A stretch of DNA of 6,692 nucleotides from Methanofollis sp. GTDB taxonomy: Archaea > Halobacteriota > Methanomicrobia > Methanomicrobiales > Methanofollaceae. The stretch covers positions 1 through 6,692 of the forward strand of contig JAQVHG010000123.1 of assembly GCA_028696365.1 (NCBI GenBank), in the 5' to 3' direction. The stretch's first letter is position 1; every line of letters begins with the position of its first letter. The position numbers and the translations under genes were made by a program. Positions 1 through 4,668 of the stretch are shown here, in pieces. The notes below the pieces were generated by a model. It worked only from the letters and a program-made list of their open reading frames with translations. It was not told the origin of the DNA and did no database searches.

Positions 1-468
1 GGTGAGCGGGGATCCCACGGCGGCGTTCATCGCATGACAGACCGCGGTGAGGACCGTCCCGGTCGAGCCAAGGCCGACATGTTTGTGCTGGTGGTCCTGG
101 GCCTGGATCAAGAACCCGCCTTCATAGCCGACCGTCGCCCTGAAGGCCTCGACGACCTGGGTGACGATGGGGGCACGGTCGTACTCGATCTCGGTCTCGC
201 CCTCAGTGCACCGTGCCGTGGCGGTGCAGTAGACCTGGACGGCGTACCCGAACCCGCCGCCGCCAGGGCGGTCTGGAGCAAACCTGTTCATGTCAAGGAC
301 AGTCGAGTGGATCCTGGCCGGCGCACGGGCGGTGAAGGCCCCTTCCTGCGGGTCCGCCCTGACCTCACGGTCGAGGGCGAGGGGGCGCAGAGAGGTCCCC
401 GCGGTGAAGGGCTCGAACTCGTACTCGACGAGGTCGAGGTCGCCGCCTCTGATCTTCATCATCGGCAT
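1..468 (-). CDS. GHMP-superfamily protein resembling beta-RFAP synthase (partial, C-terminus missing)
   Basis: The reading frame is open from an ATG at 468 to the window edge, giving the first 156 residues. Visible GHMP hallmarks are ARIHSTVLDMN at residues 51-61, a glycine cluster GGGGFG at 69-74, and an ATP-loop-like HVGLGSTGTV at 130-139 (family motif GLGS). This order resembles MptG, the beta-ribofuranosylaminobenzene 5'-phosphate synthase of methanopterin biosynthesis, a GHMP relative. Here, however, about 48 residues precede the ARIH motif, more than MptG normally has, so it may be a paralogue with another substrate. In-frame ATGs also occur at 462 and 459. The one at 468 is preferred because AGGA (476-479, read on the minus strand) lies 7 nt upstream of it. 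The gene starts only 9 nt after the DUF2148 stop, so the two are very probably cotranscribed. The family call is fairly sure; the exact function is not. Confidence 0.7.
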   Translation of the reverse strand, partial: MPMMKIRGGDLDLVEYEFEPFTAGTSLRPLALDREVRADPQEGAFTARAPARIHSTVLDMNRFAPDRPGGGGFGYAVQVYCTATARCTEGETEIEYDRAPIVTQVVEAFRATVGYEGGFLIQAQDHQHKHVGLGSTGTVLTAVCHAMNAAVGSPLT

Positions 469-477
469 GGTCTGTTC

Positions 478-1026
478 CTATGTGCGGTCAAAGAAGATAT
501 TTTTTCCAGAGGCCTTGAGCGGGATGGCATAGACGACGGTGCACCCATCCATGATCCCGAGAGCCCGGGCGCCGACGCCCCCGGAGTAGAGCACCCGGTT
601 GTCGACATTGTGGATCGAGGCGGTCTTCACTGCAGACCCGACGGCGATCCCAAGATCGGTCATCCTGACCGCACAGTTCGGGCCGACAAATGGCGTGCCG
701 CCTCTTGAGGGCGCACGGGCGGCCTCGGCCATCTCGGCGCAGGTGAGGTAGCCGCAGGCCCCGCAGTTGATATTGGCGGTCTCGGCCCCGCGGCACCCGA
801 TGAGAAGACAGGCGTCGGCGGCTTCGATGTTCTTGGCGTCCCGCAGGAAAAACCCGAGTCCGTGCTCTTCCCCGAAGGTTCGCATCGCTTCGGCAAGTTT
901 AGCAAGGTCTTTCCCGTCGAGCACCGCCGTCTCGAGGGTGTCGACGCCCTTTCCTTTGGGTGCGGTCCTGGCGGAGAGCACCATCAGCGAGGCGACGAGC
1001 CTGACGGCTTCAGATTCTGGAGTCAT
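478..1026 (-). CDS. DUF2148 ferredoxin-domain iron-sulfur protein
   Basis: This 182-residue protein has the cysteine pattern of the DUF2148 family found in methanogens and some anaerobic bacteria. C73 and C78 are followed by the dense block NCGACGYLTCAEM (C88, C91, C96), then C118 and C162. The first five cysteines probably bind an [4Fe-4S] cluster. A conserved-looking glycine-rich segment, SGGVGARALGIMDGC, lies at 148-162. No transmembrane segment or signal peptide is seen, so it should be cytoplasmic. The biochemical role of the family is not established, though redox or electron transfer is likely. Its length fits the family. The ATG at 1026 has no Shine-Dalgarno sequence, but a TATA box lies about 25 bp upstream, which suits a leaderless start. 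A GHMP-family gene follows after 9 nt, so this is the first gene of an apparent two-gene operon. Confidence 0.85.
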   Translation of the reverse strand: MTPESEAVRLVASLMVLSARTAPKGKGVDTLETAVLDGKDLAKLAEAMRTFGEEHGLGFFLRDAKNIEAADACLLIGCRGAETANINCGACGYLTCAEMAEAARAPSRGGTPFVGPNCAVRMTDLGIAVGSAVKTASIHNVDNRVLYSGGVGARALGIMDGCTVVYAIPLKASGKNIFFDRT

Positions 1027-1050
1027 ACCGGTTAGGTTCGGTCAGCACCT

Positions 1051-1059
1051 GATATAATC
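1051..1059 (-). promoter_or_regulatory. Archaeal TATA box of the DUF2148-GHMP operon
   Basis: On the minus strand the sequence reads GATTATATC, preceded by the purine-rich ACCAA, which could serve as a BRE. It ends 25 bp before the ATG at 1026. Archaeal transcription usually starts 22-27 bp downstream of the TATA centre, so the predicted start is within a few bases of the ATG. The intervening CGAACCTAACCGGT has no ribosome-binding sequence, in agreement with a leaderless transcript. Confidence 0.6.
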
Positions 1060-1155
1060 TTGGTCCTCTCCCTCATGGATGCTCGTCTCTGATCCCCGCA
1101 AGAGCGATTGGATGGGGAGAGCACAGGGCGGTGGAGGGGCACTTGCAGAGAAAAT

Positions 1156-1360
1156 CGGCTCTGGAGAAATCCTCTTGATGCATCTCTCTGGCGGGGGGCT
1201 TGGCCGCCCCCCAGGGCCCCCCGCCACACAATAGGTCGAGGACGGCAACCCTCTCGTCACAGTTGCCCATGATGCCTTCCCACCCCTTATCTTCCTCCCG
1301 GGGGGTCTCGGGGGGGAAACAAGAGTCTTCGAGGTGCGACCGGCGATGGTGGTGAGGAAA
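1156..1360 (+). repeat. Dispersed MITE-like element, copy A (right end decayed)
   Basis: The copy begins with CGGCTCTGGAGAAATCC, a variant of the terminal inverted repeat of copy C2. It continues through TCTCTCTGGCGGGGGG, the ACAATAGGTCGAGGACGGCAAC core, GCCTTCCCACC (from 1274) and the G/C-rich CCCGGGGGG block near 1298-1306. It matches the reverse complement of C2 and of B over most of its length. A perfect 9-bp inverted repeat, GGCGGGGGG (1190-1198) with CCCCCCGCC (1217-1225), forms a strong hairpin. The right end near 1340-1360 (GGTGGTGAGGAAAG) is only weakly like the expected terminus, so that boundary is approximate. No transposase is present. The small open frames crossing it are not conserved in frame between copies. 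Confidence 0.75.
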
Positions 1361-1573
1361 GAATGGGGGTGACTAAAGAGATATTTCTTCCCCTCCTTGC
1401 TTCATCGCCAAGAGAATTGATTGAGATACTGATCAGAGTGGACATATATATCTACAATTATATCTGTACGCCATGGGTGCCTGATCAGACTTATCAGAGA
1501 TCAGAGGACACAATTCAGATTGGATATCAAGCATCGGTGCTCCACTGAGACTTGACCACGAATTTCAGAAAAT
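1361..1573. other. AT-rich gene-free island with promoter-like boxes and TGATCAGA repeats
   Basis: This stretch between element copies A and B is clearly richer in A and T than its surroundings. It holds two TATA-like sequences, CATATATATC (about 1443-1452) and AATTATATC (about 1456-1464), readable as promoters on either strand. Four copies of an ATCAGA-type word flank them: TGATCAGA at 1430-1437 and 1482-1489, TTATCAGA at 1491-1498 and AGATCAGA at 1498-1505. The arrangement looks like a TATA region with operator sites. No convincing gene starts within the expected distance, however. A 61-codon frame from 1363 lacks family features and the GC-rich codon choice of the neighbouring genes. It may be a relic promoter or the start of a non-coding RNA. 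Confidence 0.4.
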
Positions 1574-1832
1574 AGGACTTTGGAGAAACCCTCACTTATT
1601 CATGGTTGAGCGTGAATCACCCGCCTTCCCACCTCTTCGACCGGGGGCTCTTCGAAGATTAGAGATCTTCTCATGCTCGCTCACGTTCGTTTCCCCCCGA
1701 CCCCCCGGGACCACGATGAGGACGGGAAGGCAGAATCAACGAACATGACAATGGTGTTGCCGTCCTCGACCCTATCGTGTCGCAGCAACCCCCTCGCTAG
1801 AGAGTTCCATCCAGAGGGCCTCTACAATACCG
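1574..1832 (-). repeat. Dispersed MITE-like element, copy B (orientation opposite to A)
   Basis: The left end is AGGACTTTGGAGAAACCCTCAC, matching the C2 left end TGGCTCTGTAGAAACCTTCAC with several changes. The right end, GGCCTCTACAATACC (1818-1832), is a decayed inverted terminus. Between them lie CCGCCTTCCCACC, CCGGGGGC, CCCCCCGGGA, GGGAAGGCAGAAT, and the core CCTATCGTGT at 1771-1780 beside GTTGCCGTCCTCGAC, in the same order as in C2. GCCTTCC and GGAAGGC form an internal inverted repeat enclosing CCGGGGG and CCCCCGG arms. An extra internal segment near 1650-1690, including the palindrome TCTTCGAAGA, is absent from C2 but partly present in D. The copy ends 20 bp before the start codon of the lipoprotein gene, so it supplies that gene's upstream region. 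Confidence 0.75.
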
Positions 1833-1852
1833 AGAAATGAGAGGAACAGAGT

Positions 1853-3013
1853 ATGAAAATCTCCTACAAATTAATTGGTATCTCCGTGTTTGGGCTCTGT
1901 ATACTATTTATCTTTGCAGCCGGATGCCTGGTACAGGAGTACGGGGTCGGCCGCGACATTATGATCTTCAAGGTCGACGCCGGCGGGACAGAGGAGTGGC
2001 AGACGGTCATCGATACCGGCGGAGACGATCGCGCAGAGACCATCATCCAGACCGGAGACGGCGGGTATCTCGTCGGCGGAGCAGTCCTGCCCTGGCGTGG
2101 GGATCCGTCCCATGGGATCTTCAAGGTCGACCGTGAAGGCTCTGTCGTCTGGAATGCCACCGGTCAGGGAGACCAGATCACGTCGGTCGCCGAGACGACT
2201 GGGGGCACCATCGTTGCTGTCGCAATGAGTGGTTCCAGGCTTCTGTTCTATGATCAGGCAGGTACCCCCCAGGGTGATGAGCAGGGCACAGAGCGCGCCG
2301 GCGTCTTGCGCTCGTTATTGGGGACTGCCGACGGGGGCTTTGTCGTCACTGGGTCTGCTGGGGGAGATGCCCAGGTGATCAAAAGAGATCGAAACCTCGC
2401 TGAGGAGTGGCAGAAGACCTTCGGGGATGACGGAGACGATGAGGCGAGGGATATCGTCCAGACGTCGGATGGCGGGTACCTGGTGAGCGGGATCACCGAA
2501 ATGCCTGAGCGGACTGACTATGGCCTCTGGGTACTCAGGCTGAATGCCACCGGAGATCTACTCTGGAAGACGACCCTTGCCAGGACTGACGTGCATGACG
2601 TGGACTTCATGGACGAAGCGCCTGGAGGCGGATATACTGTCATATATCGTTCCCCCAGGACAGAGGAGGACGGACAGTATGTTCGAAATCTCGTGGATAC
2701 CACCATCAATTCTGAAGGAAACGTCTTGAAGGAGCAGGTGATCGGTGCAGGGCGTCCGGTCCTCAAAACACCTGACGGGGGATATGTGTCAGGCAATGTG
2801 ACATATCAGACCATATCCCGGTACCTCGTCCTCCAGGACCAGGTGGGCGTCCCCCATATCGTGAAATTGAGAGGCGACGGATCGGAGGAATGGGACACTG
2901 CGTTGAACACCACATTTGAACTGATAGGCGATCCGGTCTCGGTGATCCAGACTGCCGACGGGGGGTATGCCCTCCTTGTGAACCGACACGATTACCCTGA
3001 GGTGCCGGAGTGA
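1853..3013 (+). CDS. Secreted lipoprotein with about seven propeller-type DGGY repeats
   Basis: The protein has 386 residues. It opens with MKISYK, a hydrophobic stretch (residues 7-23) and an AAGC lipobox with Cys25, so it is probably exported and lipid-anchored on the outer face of the membrane. The rest is built of roughly 45-50-residue repeats of the form 'EEW-x-T ... D-x-x-x-x-I-x-Q-T-x-D-G-G-Y-x-V-x-G'. DGGY-like turns are at 69-72, 160-163, 206-209, 258-261, 308-311 and 369-372, with a degenerate one near 115-120. EEW or equivalent strands are at 47-49, 184-186 and 345-347. Seven such units suggest one closed seven-bladed beta-propeller. Four N-x-T sequons (N101, N231, N315, N352) could be glycosylated. 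The ATG at 1853 is chosen for the signal peptide and the GAGAGG at 1839-1844 upstream. No catalytic motif is visible; a binding or surface role is an inference. Confidence 0.8.
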   Translation: MKISYKLIGISVFGLCILFIFAAGCLVQEYGVGRDIMIFKVDAGGTEEWQTVIDTGGDDRAETIIQTGDGGYLVGGAVLPWRGDPSHGIFKVDREGSVVWNATGQGDQITSVAETTGGTIVAVAMSGSRLLFYDQAGTPQGDEQGTERAGVLRSLLGTADGGFVVTGSAGGDAQVIKRDRNLAEEWQKTFGDDGDDEARDIVQTSDGGYLVSGITEMPERTDYGLWVLRLNATGDLLWKTTLARTDVHDVDFMDEAPGGGYTVIYRSPRTEEDGQYVRNLVDTTINSEGNVLKEQVIGAGRPVLKTPDGGYVSGNVTYQTISRYLVLQDQVGVPHIVKLRGDGSEEWDTALNTTFELIGDPVSVIQTADGGYALLVNRHDYPEVPE

Positions 3014-3043
3014 TGGAGATCGCTGGCACCTCCTGATCTTCAT

Positions 3044-3087
3044 CCCCTTTGTTTCCCCTTTGTTTCCCCTTTGTTTCCCCTTTGTTT
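3044..3087. repeat. Four perfect tandem copies of an 11-bp unit
   Basis: The unit CCCCTTTGTTT is repeated exactly at 3044-3054, 3055-3065, 3066-3076 and 3077-3087. It lies between the convergent stops of the lipoprotein gene (3013) and the DUF5518 gene (3117), outside both. The T-rich plus strand could help terminate the lipoprotein transcript, since archaeal RNA polymerase stops at T tracts. Identical units imply recent expansion by slippage. Confidence 0.9.
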
Positions 3088-3116
3088 CATACGCGGTTCA
3101 CATGGGCCAAAATGAT

Positions 3117-3464
3117 TCACCCCGCAACCGCTCCCCCAATCGCCCCGCCGATGAAGGCGAGGATCCCGTTGACGATGAAAACGCCGACGACCAGGAGTGA
3201 ACCGATGAAGAACCCTGAGAGGAGACCTATGCCGCCAAGGAACGCGGTCGCCCCGATGAGGATGAGGACCGCAATGATCACCGCCCCGATGATCCCGGCG
3301 ACCAACCCGGCTATGCCGCCGTTCCAAAGCCCTCCTTTTGCGATGTAGCCCGCCGCAAATCCCCCGACGAGGGGCCCGACAACTGGGATGAAGATGTTGA
3401 CGATCATCATCAAGACCCATCCGACGACAACGCCCCACCAGAAGTTCCCTTCACTTGCTGCCAT
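3117..3464 (-). CDS. DUF5518-type small integral membrane protein
   Basis: This 115-residue protein is almost entirely hydrophobic and very rich in glycine. Likely membrane segments are about residues 9-28, 29-42 (GPLVGGFAAGY), 47-71, 74-96 and 98-115. The pattern of a first hydrophobic helix, then 'GPxxGGFxAGYIxxG', then 'GxxAGxxAGIIGA' is what I associate with the DUF5518 family of archaeal membrane proteins, whose function is unknown. Repeated small-residue GxxxG-like spacing suggests tightly packed helices and oligomerisation. The ATG at 3464 is preceded by AGGTGAT, a good ribosome-binding site, and by a TATA box about 35 bp upstream. It is a single gene, convergent with the lipoprotein gene. 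The membrane location is secure; the family name is less so. Confidence 0.8.
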   Translation of the reverse strand: MAASEGNFWWGVVVGWVLMMIVNIFIPVVGPLVGGFAAGYIAKGGLWNGGIAGLVAGIIGAVIIAVLILIGATAFLGGIGLLSGFFIGSLLVVGVFIVNGILAFIGGAIGGAVAG

Positions 3465-3498
3465 ATGGCATCACCTTGCCGGCGATAGGGTGAGCCTG

Positions 3499-3508
3499 GA
3501 TATAAAAG
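3499..3508 (-). promoter_or_regulatory. Archaeal TATA box of the DUF5518 gene
   Basis: On the minus strand the sequence reads CTTTTATATC, close to the archaeal consensus TTTAWATR. It ends 35 bp before the ATG at 3464. The predicted transcription start near 3475-3480 leaves a short leader that just contains the AGGTGAT ribosome-binding site. Confidence 0.65.
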
Positions 3509-3582
3509 AGTATGTGGGGTCTGCACCTGGCTCATTGGTGGGGAGATGGGGCGGTCGATCTGCGGGTTTATGTTCTCTGAAT

Positions 3583-3690
3583 CGGCTCTGGAGAATTCCT
3601 CTTGATGGTCCCTTCACCAGGGGAGACGTGCCGCCCCCCGACCCCCGCCACATGATTGGTCGTGGACGGCACAACTCCTTCCATGAATAT
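3583..3690 (+). repeat. Dispersed MITE-like element, partial copy C1
   Basis: CGGCTCTGGAGAATTCCTCTTGATG is nearly the same as the start of copy A, in the same orientation. The middle retains the CGCCCCCCGACCCCCGCCACATGATTGG and GGACGGCA blocks with several differences. The similarity fades after about 3680. The GCCTTCC half of the element is missing, and the full copy C2 begins about 10-15 bp later in the opposite orientation. C1 is therefore either a deletion remnant or was truncated when C2 arrived. Confidence 0.7.
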
Positions 3691-3700
3691 TATCAATAAT

Positions 3701-3939
3701 TGGCTCTGTAGAAACCTTCACTCTTGTGTGGAGGAAACGTGTGTCCCCCCCCGCCTTCCTACCCCTTTGACCGGGGGCGAGTGCCGCCCGCACCCCCGGG
3801 AGGAAGATAGAACTGGGAAGGCAGAATAGGTGACCATAAAGAGCGCACTGCTATCCCCTGCCTATCGTGTGGCGGGGGGTTCTGGGGGCGGCCAAGCCCC
3901 CCGCCAGAGAGATTTATCAAGAGAGTTTCTACAGAGCCA
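3701..3939 (-). repeat. Dispersed MITE-like element, complete copy C2 with terminal inverted repeats
   Basis: This is the best-preserved copy, 239 bp long. The left end TGGCTCTGTAGAAAC (3701-3715) is a perfect 15-bp inverted match to the right end (3925-3939). Inside, GCCTTCC (3753-3759) pairs with GGAAGGC (3816-3822). Nested in that, CCGGGGG (3771-3777) pairs with CCCCCGG (3793-3799). A second hairpin is formed by GGCGGGGGG (3871-3879) and CCCCCCGCC (3897-3905). The core CCTATCGTGT is at 3861-3870. No transposase is encoded and no clear target-site duplication is seen. A non-autonomous transposable element is the likely class, though I cannot name the parent insertion sequence. Confidence 0.8.
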
Positions 3940-4090
3940 GAAATTCAGGAACGAAAAAAATTCAGTTCAAAATGATTTTCAACCACAGTGAGTTTTGGGA
4001 TATGTTCTTCTGCAATATGTGCGAGGCATACGCACGCGTTATAAACGGTGCTACAAAACTGTACATAAGAGAAAATCGCGCAGATCAAAA
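3940..4090. other. AT-rich gene-free stretch between element C2 and the hairpins
   Basis: No supported gene is seen. The stretch is A/T-rich compared with the coding DNA. It contains GTTATAAAC near 4040, a possible TATA box on the plus strand and, as GTTTATAAC, on the minus strand. Just beside it is the short inverted repeat GTGCG-aggcata-CGCAC. A 75-codon frame crosses this stretch but starts inside element C2 and shows no family features, so it is not called. A short untranslated RNA is possible but unsupported. Confidence 0.35.
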
Positions 4091-4125
4091 TTGAGAAGCG
4101 GTCTTGGTGAACCGCTCCATCTCAA
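4091..4125 (-). terminator. Hairpin followed by a T run, likely terminator of the mini zinc-protein gene
   Basis: The arms AGCGGT (4097-4102) and ACCGCT (4111-4116) form a perfect 6-bp stem around an 8-nt loop. TTGAG (4091-4095) and CTCAA (4121-4125) extend it by 5 bp across an asymmetric internal loop. Read on the minus strand the structure is followed at once by TTTTG, the layout of an intrinsic terminator, about 28 nt after the stop codon of the mini zinc-protein gene. Confidence 0.5.
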
Positions 4126-4130
4126 ATAAC

Positions 4131-4152
4131 TCTGAAATCAGATGATTTCAGA
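4131..4152. other. Perfect 10-bp inverted repeat abutting a stop codon
   Basis: TCTGAAATCA (4131-4140) and TGATTTCAGA (4143-4152) are exact reverse complements with only 2 bp between them. The repeat directly touches the TGA (4153-4155) of the mini zinc-protein gene. It could be an mRNA 3' stabilising hairpin or a dimeric protein-binding site. With the T-flanked hairpin just beyond, it may form a bipartite terminator. Confidence 0.6.
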
Positions 4153-4323
4153 TCAGTACCTGGGCTTTCTGTGCTTGGGGAAGCAGTCGTTGCAGTAGAC
4201 TGGCCTTCCCTCGGTGGGCTCGAACGGAACTTCGCACTCTTTGCCGCAGTCAGAGCAGATTGCCTTGTGCATCTCACGGGGGCCGAAATTTCTCCGCCCA
4301 CCAAAATTACCTCTTCTTTCCAT
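4153..4323 (-). CDS. CxxC-x17-CxxC mini zinc-binding protein (56 residues)
   Basis: The gene encodes 56 residues. A basic, glycine-rich N-terminus (MERRGNFGGRRNFGPRE) leads into C23-x2-C26, exactly 17 residues, then C44-x2-C47, followed by a basic tail ending KHRKPRY. The segment CEVPFEPTEGRPVYCNDC is typical of the CxxC-x17-CxxC family common in methanogens, haloarchaea and some bacteria. The four cysteines should bind one zinc ion; an extra cysteine, C30, lies within the spacer. The arginine-rich ends suggest binding to nucleic acid or ribosomes, but the function is not known. The ATG at 4323 has only a weak GAG-like ribosome-binding sequence, and no clear TATA box is seen. The stop codon abuts a perfect hairpin. 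The gene is transcribed in the same direction as the QueG-like gene, 345 bp downstream of it and separated by element D, so it is probably a separate transcript. Confidence 0.85.
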   Translation of the reverse strand: MERRGNFGGRRNFGPREMHKAICSDCGKECEVPFEPTEGRPVYCNDCFPKHRKPRY

Positions 4324-4437
4324 ACTGTTAACTCATGCAGTATTATGCTGCACAGGAGTAAATGCTTGCTGAGGATATGAAGGTGTGCATTTGGATCAGG
4401 ATCTGATGCCTGGCATCATGGAAGCGGTGATGATTCA

Positions 4438-4652
4438 GGGGGCGAGGTTCCGACCGCAACACGATAGGTCGAGAACTGCAACTCAACCGTCATCTTCGTC
4501 CGTCATGCCTCCCCAGCCCTATCCTCCTCTCTGGAGCCACCACAGGGGGTCGAGACGATCTCCGATCTTCGTTGAGTTCCCAGCGCGAGCATGAGGGGAG
4601 GTAGGGAGAATCACGATCGCACCTATAATTGGTGAGGAATTCTCCAGATCCC
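4438..4652 (+). repeat. Dispersed MITE-like element, diverged copy D
   Basis: The order of blocks matches the reverse complement of copy B: ACACGATAGGTCGAGAACTGCAAC, ATGCCTCCCCAGCCC, a short GCGAGCATGAGG segment also present in B, GGGGAGGTAGGGAGAATCACG, and the terminus GGTGAGGAATTCTCCAGATCC. The similarity is clear in order but lower in identity than between A and C2, so this is probably the oldest copy. The left terminus cannot be recognised. The rest of the 345-bp gap (4324-4437) holds the upstream region of the mini zinc-protein gene and small palindromes near 4395-4417. The right end lies 16 bp from the stop of the QueG-like gene. Confidence 0.65.
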
Positions 4653-4668
4653 CCTGTCTCCTTTTCCC

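Noticed and set aside
34..708. A 224-codon plus-strand open frame
   Set aside because: It lies opposite the DUF2148 and GHMP genes, which have clear cysteine and glycine motifs. Its own product is a low-complexity, Asp/Arg/Gly-rich shadow.
1363..1548. A 61-codon plus-strand frame in the AT-rich island, with GAGG upstream of its ATG
   Set aside because: The codon choice is unlike the GC-rich neighbouring genes, no family features are visible, and it runs through TATA-like and repeat words. A real small gene cannot be excluded, but support is too thin.
1156..3939. Possible CRISPR array from the recurrent blocks
   Set aside because: The copies are long, alternate in orientation, and are not separated by regular short spacers. 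They behave as dispersed elements with inverted ends.
3867..4094. A 75-codon plus-strand frame with Cys and aromatic residues
   Set aside because: It starts inside element copy C2, and the equivalent frame is broken by a one-base difference in copy A. Its distal part has no recognisable domain.
4122..4304. A 60-codon minus-strand frame overlapping the mini zinc-protein gene
   Set aside because: It is in another frame of the same strand. The 56-codon frame at 4153-4323 has the exact CxxC-x17-CxxC signature, so this one is a shadow.
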